The notes under the pieces: model-generated
Told to the model about the DNA's origin: nothing
The model's database searches: none
The model's input: only the letters and a program-made list of their open reading frames with translations
Program-made: the position numbers and the translations under genes
Source of the DNA: an uncultured Victivallales bacterium
Lineage (GTDB): Bacteria; Verrucomicrobiota; Lentisphaeria; Oligosphaerales; JAFGRS01
Direction of reading: 5' to 3'
DNA length: 6,535 bases
NCBI GenBank assembly: GCA_903834675.1
Contig: CAILKC010000484.1
Location: 1 to 6,535, forward strand
Part shown: positions 1 to 6,412 of the stretch, piece by piece
Layout: every line of letters starts with the position of its first letter
Position numbering within the stretch: the first letter of the stretch is position 1

Positions 1-1
1 C

Positions 2-1387
2 GCAGCCCGCTATGCCGGCGACACGGCGCCCGTGCCCACCGGCCCGCTCACGGCCGACGCCGCGACGGTCCTGCTCGATCCCCTCGACGACACCTTCCAG
101 CCCGACGGGCAGGACGCCCGCACGACCGCCGGCGGCGTGCCAACCATCGGCAGCGCCTTCGTCGCCGCCCGCTTCGGCAACGGGCTCACCCTGGAGATGG
201 CGCCGCCGCGAGCGGGCCTCGACGTCCTGCAGGAGTGGCGCATTCCCGTGGTTTCCGACTGGGTTTGGCAGGATGAGATGCGGCGCTTCTACGGCCAGCC
301 GGTACTGCACGACAACGCCCGCCTGACGCCCGGCCTGAAAGAGAAGATCGCCGACTTCCACCAGCATGGCATCAAGCTCATCCCCTACGCCCTGTACCCG
401 GCCGTATCCTCGACCTCGGGGCTGATCGAGCCCTTCGGCGACGAATGGGGACTCCGGCCCGTCTCCACCACACCCTGGCTGCTCCCCGGCACACCCCCCG
501 GACACTACTTCCTCAACTGCTGCCGCAACTCGCGCAGTTACGCCGACTACCTGGTGTCCGGCACCGCCTGGTGTCTCGATGAGCTCGGCTACGACGGCTA
601 CTACTCCGACGGCCTCACCTCACTCAGTCCCTGCCAGAACGAAGCCCACGGCTGCGGTTACCGCGACGCCACCGGCAGCCTGCATCCCACCTGGCCGTTC
701 TACGGCACCCGCGACGTCCTCAAGCGCCTCTACCGGGTCGTAAAGAGCCGCAACCCGGCGCACCTCGTCGTCAACCACTGCTCCTTCACCACCCTGGCGC
801 CCATCCTCTCCTTCTCAGACGTGGTCTACACCGGCGAGCACGAAGACTACGAGAACCTGCTCACCGGTCGCATCCGCTTCGCCAGCAAGCCCTGGGGGCT
901 GTTCATCGCGCCTCTGGGCAGCAGCGAGCACGAGTACTCGCCCCTGCACACCATGGCCTCGCTGCTCCACGGCAGCTCCATCTGGGGATCGGGAATCGTG
1001 GGACGCAAGGACTTCGGCCGCAAAGAGAAAGCTATCCGCGATGTGTACCAGCAGTTCGACACCGCAAACGCGACCTGGATTCCGTACTTCCAGGAGGGCA
1101 AGCCCGTCGTCGAATGCGCCGACCCCGCGGTCAGGGTCAGCCTCTACAGCCATGCCGGGAAGTCCGCGCTGCTGCTCATCGCCAACTTCGGCGCCGAGGC
1201 CAAGACTCCCGTCGTCCGCCTGAACCTGGCCGAACTCGGCCTCGCCGGTCAGAAGCTACGCCTGACCAACGCCCTCACCCGCCAGGCCATCCCCCTGGCC
1301 GAGGCTGGCGCTGCCGAGCCCACCCTCGCCGCCAAGAGCTTCGTCCTCGCCCAACTCGAGGTCGAAGCCGCCACACCCGGGCGCTGA
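2..1387 (+). CDS. Glycoside hydrolase-like TIM-barrel protein (GH123/DUF6067 type), 5'-truncated by window edge
   Basis: The reading frame is open from base 2 to a TGA at 1385-1387, so the N-terminus lies outside the window; a GTG at 32 is the first possible internal start but I see no reason to prefer it. Counting that GTG as residue 1, residues about 14-55 look like the start of a LamG/concanavalin-type domain (LLDPLDDTF then ARFGNGLTL). Residues about 62-345 look like a TIM barrel: GLDVLQEW, GIKLIPYALYP, a D/E/G cluster at LDELGYDGYYSDG (182-194), then CQNEAHGCGYRDATG (201-215), PTWPF, VVNHCS and TGEHED. That order fits the GH123/DUF6067 group of glycoside-hydrolase barrels. Asp188, Asp193 and Glu269 are acidic residues in typical barrel active-site positions; assigning catalysis to them is inference. 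Residues about 365-445 form a small C-terminal beta domain (SALLLIANFG), common behind such barrels. The likely role is hydrolysis of an extracellular or periplasmic glycan; the substrate is unknown. It converges on the - strand gene downstream. Confidence 0.8.
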   Translation, partial: AARYAGDTAPVPTGPLTADAATVLLDPLDDTFQPDGQDARTTAGGVPTIGSAFVAARFGNGLTLEMAPPRAGLDVLQEWRIPVVSDWVWQDEMRRFYGQPVLHDNARLTPGLKEKIADFHQHGIKLIPYALYPAVSSTSGLIEPFGDEWGLRPVSTTPWLLPGTPPGHYFLNCCRNSRSYADYLVSGTAWCLDELGYDGYYSDGLTSLSPCQNEAHGCGYRDATGSLHPTWPFYGTRDVLKRLYRVVKSRNPAHLVVNHCSFTTLAPILSFSDVVYTGEHEDYENLLTGRIRFASKPWGLFIAPLGSSEHEYSPLHTMASLLHGSSIWGSGIVGRKDFGRKEKAIRDVYQQFDTANATWIPYFQEGKPVVECADPAVRVSLYSHAGKSALLLIANFGAEAKTPVVRLNLAELGLAGQKLRLTNALTRQAIPLAEAGAAEPTLAAKSFVLAQLEVEAATPGR

Positions 1388-1420
1388 GGCCAGATTGCGT
1401 TCAGGATGATCTCGCGCAGT

Positions 1421-1444
1421 GACTACTCAGGTTACAACTCAGGT
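1421..1444. repeat. Two-copy imperfect 12-base tandem repeat
   Basis: The units gactactcaggt (1421-1432) and tacaactcaggt (1433-1444) share the 8-base block actcaggt at a period of 12 bases. The pair lies 33 bases after the stop of the barrel gene and 8 bases before the first palindrome, so it may be the left edge of that repeat composite. Nothing suggests translation. Confidence 0.4.
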
Positions 1445-1452
1445 GCATGTCC

Positions 1453-1585
1453 CTGCCCCAACGGGGCTGTAGCTCAGAGCCCAGGGTTGCGGCCAGGGTG
1501 CCGCTACCCTGGGTCACATGTGGCCATGGCCTCCTACCCCAACGGGGTTGCGTCTTGGCTCCATAACCCAACCCCGTTGGGGTAG
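1453..1585. repeat. REP-like palindrome composite (ccccaacgggg core units around a 14-base stem-loop)
   Basis: Four parts are visible. A palindrome with core ccccaacgggg lies at 1453-1469. A stem-loop at 1480-1513 pairs cccagggttgcggc with gccgctaccctggg, giving 13 of 14 pairs (one T-T mismatch) around a 6-base loop. A second core copy, ctaccccaacggggttg, lies at 1534-1550. Its exact 17-base reverse complement, caaccccgttggggtag, lies at 1569-1585, leaving an 18-base spacer. Each 11-base core can also fold on itself (cccc/gggg around aac or gtt). Placement between convergent genes and repeated small palindromes fit REP/BIME-type or miniature non-autonomous elements. No transposase is in the window. 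The same core recurs at 6345-6355. Confidence 0.75.
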
Positions 1586-1639
1586 ACTGGGTTTGCTGCC
1601 TTGATCTCCATATCGCGGCGTTGCCGACAACCTTGGCCT

Positions 1640-1775
1640 GGGTTATTCATGAACGCCCGCACGGGTGCCCAGGCGTTCGTAGTACCGCCTTCAGGCGGAA
1701 AGAGTTGCGGAGCGACCTCGGGACCACGTGAACGCGGGACTACAAACCCTATCCCCTGCTCTCGTGAATAATCCC
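1640..1775. repeat. Possible miniature element with imperfect terminal inverted repeats and nested palindrome
   Basis: The ends gggttattcatga (1640-1652) and tcgtgaataatccc (1762-1775) are imperfect inverted repeats of each other, differing by one added base and one substitution. A second, inner pair is gttcgtagt (1675-1683) with actacaaac (1739-1747), 8 of 9 pairs. Just inside the left inner arm is a perfect hairpin, ccgcct-tc-aggcgg (1685-1698). The nesting of three inverted repeats in 136 bases with no reading frame suggests a MITE- or REP-like unit or a structured RNA. No target-site duplication is evident. Confidence 0.5.
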
Positions 1776-1867
1776 GGTTAGCGAATTGGTATCTCAAAGC
1801 GTACCGCGAGATGGGCGTTGTCCCCTCGGCTTCCCCACTTCGCGGTTGGACGTCCGAGGTTCGGCGT

Positions 1868-4087
1868 TCACCACCCCAGCACCTGCCCATACCCTCTTCC
1901 CGAGAAGCTCTTCAGGGTGGCCCAGCCGCCTTCCAGTGGGATGATGGTGGTCCTGATGGCGAGGGCCTTCGCGGCCGGGTCGGCCGGGTCGCCGGCCAGA
2001 GTCAGCACGGCGGTGTGGTTGGCGCCGGTCCTGCCTCGAACGACGAAACGGTGCTTCACCTGGTTGGAGAGCCTCAACTCCGCCGTGCCCGCGACGGTTC
2101 GGCCTGACGGGTCAAGGTCGAATGACAGCGTCCAAGATCCATTCATCTTCTCGGGTGGCAGGTCGAAGACCACCGGATCGTCTACCAGGGTGCTCGTGCC
2201 GTTGCTCCTGACCCTGCCGTTGAGCCGTCCCCTAAGCTTGTGCTGGGCCGTGTCCACCGTCAGATTCAACGTCAGTGCCACGGTCACTGCCTTGGTGGAG
2301 TCAGCCCCATTCAGAGAACCTTTCATGATGATGCTGCCGCGGTTGCCCTTGACGCTGCCCCTGATCGGCATGTTGACGGCGGTGTTCTTGGCCACGGTGT
2401 AGGTGGCCAGGCCGGTGAGCCTGCCGCTGGGGTCGTGAACCAGATTCAGAGTAAGCGGGGTGCTCTTCGCGGTCGTGGAGTAGAGGCCGGTCAGGTTCCA
2501 CAGCCCTCGTCCCCTCGTCCCCTCCGTCGCACTCACCAAGGCGTGGAAGTCGCCGCTCGGAGGCACCGGGACCGAGACCTCGAAACCGGCGGTCAGGGTC
2601 AGGGCGGAGGTGAGGTCGGTGAGGGTCAGCGGGTTCACGGTACTGTACCGCACACCCTCCCGGGTCCACTGGGTAAAGTGGTATCCAAACTCAGGCCGGG
2701 CCGTAGCCGTTGTGGCGCTGTCGCTCGCTTCCACTGTGACCGTCCCGCCCGAACCCGCGACGAACTCCGGAGTGTAGCGGGTTGCGACCGACACCTCGTC
2801 CAGCGTCTGGCAGTAGTCCGCCGTCTTTGCTCCGTCCAAGCGGTAGCGTGCCAGCGCCCGGATCGGGGTCTCGGCGGCGGCGCCCACGGGACATAGCACG
2901 CCGAAGACCAACCGCGTGCCGCTGGGCGGGACGTTTGTGCCGAAGTCAAAGCGCACCACGCCGGTGTCATCCCCGGTCTCCGGGAGGCCGTCGGAACCAT
3001 AGCCGGGGTCGATCACCGGGGCGCTGCCCGCGTCGTCGGAATAGCCACCCAGGAACCGCCAGAAACCGAGCGCGGCGCCGCTGCCAAGCAGTGGCAGCGT
3101 GTACTCGACGAGGAGCGACTGAATGGCGTCCGTGTGACGGATCGTGTAGGCGAGTTCGAAGGACTGTCCCACCTGCACCTCGACCCGCTTCTGGTCCGGG
3201 ACCTGGGTGACGTGGCGAGCCACGCTAAGCAGGATCACCGCCGTGCTCTCGGCGGGGCTGGGCGGGCCCTGGTCCTGAACCGCGTACTCGAAGGCGACCC
3301 TGCCGGTCCAGTCGGGCGGGAGCACGGTAGGCAGCGCGTAGGTGATGCGTCTGGCCACGGGGTCGAGCGTGGTGGTCCCGTAGTCGGTCGAGCCAGACTC
3401 AGGGGTGTCGCTGGCAGACAGAGCCGGAGACCCGACGCGCACGACCTCGAGCGAGCCGCCGTCCGGGTCGTAGTCATTGGCCAGCACCGCATCGAACGGG
3501 ATGCTGACGCTGCCCTCGGACTCCAGCATGAAAACCTCGTCGTAGCCGGCCAGCGGCGGCAGGTTGGTGTCCCCGTAGGCCACCAGCAGGACGCGCTCCG
3601 CAGCGTCGCAGGTGAGTTGGGTCGTGGTGGTCATATCGGGCACCAGAACCAGCCGGCTCTGACGATCGATCAGTCTCAGAGGCTGGTCGCCCAGGGTGCC
3701 GCCGTCCTCCAGCCGCCAACGGAGCGTCACCGAGCCCCCGGGGTTCATCCCCATCAGGTTAAGCTCCCAGGCCTGGCTTGACGCTGGGGGCCGGAAGTCA
3801 TGCCAGTACTGGCCGATCTGCGGCTCCATGGCCGCAATGCAGAGCCACGGCCCGCTGCCGCCAGGGGGCGGCGGCGGCGCGAGGACATCATGGCTGTCCT
3901 CGCCCGGCAGGGCATCGGCACACTGGCCAAGCTGCAAGACCGTCTCGGCCGACCCGTCCAGGGGGATATCGAGCCCGCCTGACGCGCCGAAGCGCACGGT
4001 GAACGCTGCGGTGGCTGCCGTCCAGCCTGCCGCCATGACCAGCCACACCACCGCAACGGTGAGTGCTGTGGAGGACCTCGTGCGCAT
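1868..4087 (-). CDS. Secreted multidomain mosaic protein (cadherin-like/Big_9-type, cohesin-like, InlB-B-like domains)
   Basis: The encoded protein has 739 residues from the ATG at 4087. I chose this start because it opens directly into a signal peptide: MRTRSS, then a hydrophobic stretch (about 9-20) and an A-rich cleavage zone near residue 28. Upstream, GGGGAAGAG (4097-4105) is a plausible ribosome binding site at 9-base spacing. Domains in order: an N-terminal beta region (30-170) with a PPPPPGG turn and a WELN...VTLRW stretch; a cadherin-like/tandem-95-type Ig domain (175-290) marked by VLANDYDPDGGSLEVV; a cohesin-like beta sandwich (298-420, VEVQVGQSFELAYTI); a divergent InlB-B-type bacterial repeat (438-503, GYHFTQW ending in AGFE); and a beta-rich C-terminal region (512-739) that appears duplicated, with DPSGR at 552-556 and 659-663. 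There is no LPXTG, PEP-CTERM or catalytic motif. It is likely exported for adhesion, carbohydrate contact or matrix building; the precise role is unknown. It converges on the barrel gene and diverges from RNase D. Confidence 0.8.
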   Translation of the reverse strand: MRTRSSTALTVAVVWLVMAAGWTAATAAFTVRFGASGGLDIPLDGSAETVLQLGQCADALPGEDSHDVLAPPPPPGGSGPWLCIAAMEPQIGQYWHDFRPPASSQAWELNLMGMNPGGSVTLRWRLEDGGTLGDQPLRLIDRQSRLVLVPDMTTTTQLTCDAAERVLLVAYGDTNLPPLAGYDEVFMLESEGSVSIPFDAVLANDYDPDGGSLEVVRVGSPALSASDTPESGSTDYGTTTLDPVARRITYALPTVLPPDWTGRVAFEYAVQDQGPPSPAESTAVILLSVARHVTQVPDQKRVEVQVGQSFELAYTIRHTDAIQSLLVEYTLPLLGSGAALGFWRFLGGYSDDAGSAPVIDPGYGSDGLPETGDDTGVVRFDFGTNVPPSGTRLVFGVLCPVGAAAETPIRALARYRLDGAKTADYCQTLDEVSVATRYTPEFVAGSGGTVTVEASDSATTATARPEFGYHFTQWTREGVRYSTVNPLTLTDLTSALTLTAGFEVSVPVPPSGDFHALVSATEGTRGRGLWNLTGLYSTTAKSTPLTLNLVHDPSGRLTGLATYTVAKNTAVNMPIRGSVKGNRGSIIMKGSLNGADSTKAVTVALTLNLTVDTAQHKLRGRLNGRVRSNGTSTLVDDPVVFDLPPEKMNGSWTLSFDLDPSGRTVAGTAELRLSNQVKHRFVVRGRTGANHTAVLTLAGDPADPAAKALAIRTTIIPLEGGWATLKSFSGRGYGQVLGW

Positions 4088-4096
4088 GTCAGTGTG

Positions 4097-4105
4097 CTCT
4101 TCCCC
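4097..4105 (-). promoter_or_regulatory. Candidate ribosome binding site of the mosaic protein gene
   Basis: On the - strand this reads GGGGAAGAG, 9 bases before the ATG at 4087. It supports that start, which is also the one giving a signal peptide, over the 46-residue longer reading from 4225. Confidence 0.45.
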
Positions 4106-4221
4106 GTCTGCCACGGTGGCCAGCGCGCGCTGCGAACCTATCACCCACTCGTCCGCCGGCACCGCCTGCAGTCCTGCATCCTCGGGCCGCGCTCTGCCAG
4201 GGCAGCGCCGCGACGGACGGC

Positions 4222-4249
4222 ACACTAGTCACCGGTCCGGGGGTTTCAA
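4222..4249 (-). promoter_or_regulatory. Weak candidate promoter for the mosaic protein gene
   Basis: On the - strand TTGAAA (4249-4244) is separated by 16 bases from TAGTGT (4227-4222). The -35 box matches TTGACA at 5 of 6 positions, but the -10 box matches TATAAT at only 3 of 6, though these are the outer conserved positions. It would give a leader of roughly 130 bases and exclude the longer reading of the gene. It is offered only as a candidate. Confidence 0.2.
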
Positions 4250-4260
4250 GTCAGTCCCGC

Positions 4261-4286
4261 AAAAGCCGGCCTGCCAGGGCTTTTTT
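4261..4286 (+). terminator. Hairpin followed by T6, possible intrinsic terminator
   Basis: The arms aaaagcc (4261-4267) and ggctttt (4278-4284) pair over 7 bases around a 10-base loop, and the T run continues to 4286. The shape fits a rho-independent terminator on the + strand, but half the stem is A-T, which is weak. The position is odd: it sits in the gap between two divergent genes, where no + strand gene needs ending. It could stop transcripts running antisense through the mosaic gene. Confidence 0.3.
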
Positions 4287-4556
4287 AAGAAACGGGGCTG
4301 GGCGGCGCAACAACCCGTGGCCTGTCTGCCGTATCGGGTGGCGCGAGAACACACGCCGTCACGCATGGCAAAGTCGCCAAGCCAAAGCGGTGTCGCGGTC
4401 GCCGCCGGCGAACCTTGCCACGCGCACATGGCCGAGGCGCGATATGGACTGCGTGCGGCAGAGGGCCGCGGACGCGGCCCGGCGACGCCGCTTTCACGGC
4501 CGGCGGTACGACGGCGGTCGTTTCTTGAAACAGCCCTGGAGATGCATACGGTGCGG
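4287..4556. other. Intergenic stretch without recognisable gene
   Basis: I see no gene, RNA gene or repeat family here. The only structure noted is a short hairpin, gggccgc (4463-4469) with gcggccc (4474-4480) around a 4-base loop, with no T run. Frames that are open through this stretch run on from antisense readings of the neighbours or lack any family resemblance. Confidence 0.5.
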
Positions 4557-4585
4557 TTGCCGTCACCCCAACGACGTGGTACAGT
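4557..4585 (+). promoter_or_regulatory. Candidate sigma70-type promoter of rnd
   Basis: TTGCCG (4557-4562) and TACAGT (4580-4585) are separated by an optimal 17 bases; each matches its consensus at 4 of 6 positions. Transcription would begin near 4592, giving a leader of about 75 bases before the ATG at 4668. This supports the 4668 start over the long upstream open frame. Confidence 0.4.
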
Positions 4586-4667
4586 CCCCCGTCTTGCGGC
4601 GCGGCGGCGCCTCGCACGTCGTGCTCCAACCCGGTGTAACGCAACGGAAAGCTGGCCGCAACCGAGC

Positions 4668-5873
4668 ATGTCAACTCTTGTGTCCTCCCCGGCCACTCTG
4701 GCCGCTATCACCTCCCGCGCCCGCCAGTGTGGCCTGGCCGCCATCGATACCGAGTTCGTCTGGACGCGAACCTTCTACCCCGGCCTCGGCATCATCCAAG
4801 TCGCTCTTGCCAATGGCGAGTCCTACTTGATTGACGCGCCTGCGGTCGAGGACAAGACCGCCATCGCCGAGCTGCTCCGCGCCCCCAACGTGGTGAAGAT
4901 CCTGCACGACGCCTCCAGCGACCTGACTATCCTCAACCGCTTCTGCGGCGCCGTGCCCTGCAACGTCTTCGATCTTCGTCTCGCGGCCGGCTTCTGCGGT
5001 CTGACCGCAACCCTCTCCTTGGGACGCCTGCTGCAGACGCTGCTTGGCATCGAATTGGCGAAGACCGAGTCCTTGACCGACTGGCTGGCACGGCCGCTTA
5101 CCCCCGCTCAGATCGAGTATGCCGTCGACGACGTGCGGCACATGCCCGAGATGTACACCTGTCTGCTCGCCCGCCTGGGCGAAAAGGGCACCCAGTCATG
5201 GGCACTTGACGAAATGCGCCTCTACGAAGCCCCGGACCTCTATACCACCGAGCCACCGGAAAAGGCCTACCGCAATGTCAAAGGCATGGGCCGCCTCGGC
5301 CCGGAACAGCTCACGATTCTGCGCGAACTGGCGACCTGGCGTGAACGGGAGGCGCGGGAGAGCGACCGACCGCGCGGCCGCATCCTCCATGATGAGCACC
5401 TGCTGGACCTCGCCCTCCGGCCTCCCGCCAGCGCCGACGAGCTGCACCAGGGGCACCGCCGGCAGGTGCGCGAATACCGGCGGCACGAAGAACACATCCT
5501 GGCCTGCGTTGCCGCCGCGCGCCGCCTGCCGCGCGAGCAATGGCTCAGGCCGCCGAACTGCCCCCTGCCCGCGAAAGTGCTCAAGGAACGCAGCGATGCC
5601 ATGCTGGCGCTGGTCCGGGCCCGCGCTGAACCCCGCGGCATCGATCCGACCGTGGCCGGTTCCCGCAGGGTCATCAACAGCCTGATCCTGTCAGCCGCCC
5701 GCAATACCCTCAACGGGCACCCCCTCCTCACCGGCTGGCGCGGCGAACTGCTGCGCGACGGCATCGAGCCGCTGCTGGCCGCCTGGGCGCTCGCCGCGAC
5801 GCCGCAACAGCCCTCCCTCTTCGGACTGGACGCCGGAGACGACCACGGCGAGACCGCGCCCACCGATGGCTGA
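4668..5873 (+). CDS. rnd: Ribonuclease D (3'-5' exoribonuclease, DEDDy family)
   Basis: RNase D trims 3' ends of tRNA precursors and other small structured RNAs in the cytoplasm, using two metal ions. The 401-residue product is close to the usual length (about 375). All catalytic residues of the DEDDy exonuclease are visible: Asp27 and Glu29 in IDTEF (ExoI), Asp85 in LHDASSDL (ExoII), and Tyr151 with Asp155 in YAVDDVRHM (ExoIII), in the same spacing as the classical enzyme. After the nuclease domain (1-175) comes an HRDC domain at about 205-285 (VKGMGRLGPEQL, LATWREREARESDRPR, ILHDEHLLDLAL), then a second helical HRDC-like part to about 375 and a short acidic tail. I chose the ATG at 4668 because homology begins there; the frame stays open far upstream only as an antisense reading. 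A GGAAAG at 4646-4651 is rather distant for a ribosome binding site. The gene appears intact and probably transcribed alone, with the methyltransferase remnant 39 bases behind it. Confidence 0.95.
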   Translation: MSTLVSSPATLAAITSRARQCGLAAIDTEFVWTRTFYPGLGIIQVALANGESYLIDAPAVEDKTAIAELLRAPNVVKILHDASSDLTILNRFCGAVPCNVFDLRLAAGFCGLTATLSLGRLLQTLLGIELAKTESLTDWLARPLTPAQIEYAVDDVRHMPEMYTCLLARLGEKGTQSWALDEMRLYEAPDLYTTEPPEKAYRNVKGMGRLGPEQLTILRELATWREREARESDRPRGRILHDEHLLDLALRPPASADELHQGHRRQVREYRRHEEHILACVAAARRLPREQWLRPPNCPLPAKVLKERSDAMLALVRARAEPRGIDPTVAGSRRVINSLILSAARNTLNGHPLLTGWRGELLRDGIEPLLAAWALAATPQQPSLFGLDAGDDHGETAPTDG

Positions 5874-5900
5874 GCGCAGGCGATGGTGAGGTCGCCCCGG

Positions 5901-5905
5901 GGAGG
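5901..5905 (+). promoter_or_regulatory. Strong ribosome binding site preserved ahead of the methyltransferase remnant
   Basis: GGAGG lies 7 bases before the ATG at 5913, ideal spacing. Its survival shows where the ancestral gene started and suggests that the loss of function is fairly recent or that the site was never selected against. Confidence 0.6.
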
Positions 5906-5912
5906 AAAATCC

Positions 5913-6253
5913 ATGACCGGAACCGAGTTCGTCGCCAAGTGGCGCAACGTGAGCCTCTCCGAGCGCTCTGCGGCCTAACAGCACTTTCTCGACCTCTGCG
6001 ATCTGGTGGGCCACCCCAAACCGGCCGACCTCGACAAGACCGGCGACTCCTTCACCTTCGAGCACGGCGACGAGGGCGCCACGCCCCGAGCCGAGGGGCT
6101 GGGCCGACGCCTGGAAGAAGGCCTTCTTCGCCGAGGACATTGGCCTGCTGCCCGAGGGGATGTTCTCCGAGCTCCTGCACTGGACCCGTGAGCAGCCGAC
6201 GCTTTTCGCTCAATCCCTTTTCTGACCTGTTCAGGGCAATGGCCCGCGGCGGC
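5913..6253 (+). pseudogene. Decayed remnant of class I adenine-specific DNA methyltransferase (type IIG/IIL, MmeI-like N-terminus)
   Basis: Intact relatives are long proteins that methylate adenine in DNA and often also cut it as single-chain restriction-modification enzymes. Here the start is clear: MTGTEFVAKWRNVSLSERSA, then an in-frame TAA (5976-5978) where relatives have a residue before QHF, then QHFLDLCDLVGHPKPADLDK and TGDSFTFEHG in the same frame. The match then moves to the next frame (from 6097: GWADAWKKAFF) after a +1 shift somewhere in 6075-6097. At about 6123-6130 the text jumps from the GWADAWKK block to FAEDIGLLPEGMFSELL, which lies roughly 150 residues further on in relatives, so an internal segment is gone. 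A third frame is needed for DLFRAMARGG (6224-6253), after an extra T in the run at 6218-6221; the middle frame ends at TGA 6223-6225. Nothing of the SAM-binding motif or the NPPY catalytic motif remains, so the product cannot be active. Family assignment rests on remembered conserved blocks. Confidence 0.8.
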
Positions 6254-6344
6254 GTGAGTCAGGACACCACGCACGACTTCCGCCGGCTCGGGGAATACCG
6301 CGAACCCGCCCGAAACGGGCTCGGCATCGCGGGCTCCAAGAACA

Positions 6345-6355
6345 CCCCGTTGGGG
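6345..6355. repeat. Further copy of the ccccgttgggg palindromic core
   Basis: The 11 bases ccccgttgggg are identical to the core at 1572-1582 and the reverse complement of those at 1456-1466 and 1537-1547. It lies about 90 bases after the point where methyltransferase similarity ends, flanked by aaca and cgga rather than the longer arms seen in the first cluster. Confidence 0.55.
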
Positions 6356-6412
6356 CGGAACCCTTGTATGAGACTTGCAGCAACCTCGTAGGACACCAGG
6401 CGCTTCCCATTC

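Larger units (their letters stand above)
1388..1867. other. Convergent intergenic region rich in palindromic repeats
   Basis: There is no credible gene in these 480 bases between two convergent genes. The space holds a short 12-base tandem (1421-1444), a palindrome composite (1453-1585) and a second repeat-like element (1640-1775), each listed separately. Bases 1586-1639 show nothing recognisable. Near the end of the - strand gene, two interleaved inverted repeats are visible (1803-1809 with 1840-1846, and 1824-1829 with 1854-1859), but neither is followed by a T run in either direction, so I do not call a terminator there. Confidence 0.7.

Noticed and set aside
1453..1585. CRISPR array
   Set aside because: The repeated unit is 11-17 bases, occurs in both orientations and at uneven spacing, and no cas gene is present.
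1803..1859. Terminator for the mosaic protein gene
   Set aside because: Interleaved inverted repeats exist, but their loops are long and no T run follows in the - direction.
1534..1890. A 118-codon open frame on the - strand through the convergent intergenic region
   Set aside because: It is a reading of the palindromic repeats themselves (its end is the translated core) and overlaps the end of the mosaic gene; there is no family resemblance and no ribosome binding site.
1818..2896. Open frames on the + strand opposite the mosaic gene
   Set aside because: They are antisense shadows in GC-rich DNA; the - strand reading shows recognisable domains and the + strand readings do not.
4088..4225. 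A longer start for the mosaic protein at 4225
   Set aside because: The extra 46 residues would bury the signal peptide inside the protein; the ATG at 4087 has a better ribosome binding site and a clean signal sequence.
3696..4667. Extending RNase D 324 codons upstream
   Set aside because: The extension reads antisense through the mosaic protein gene, is low-complexity and shows no domain; RNase D homology begins at the ATG at 4668, and a candidate promoter lies inside the extension.
4285..4744. Open frames on the - strand (129 and 171 codons) between the divergent genes
   Set aside because: They are arginine/alanine-rich readings of GC-rich DNA with no domain, and they overlap the RNase D start.
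5976..5978. Reading the TAA in the methyltransferase as a recoded codon
   Set aside because: The frameshifts and the large deletion further on show general decay, and neighbouring genes end with ordinary stop codons.
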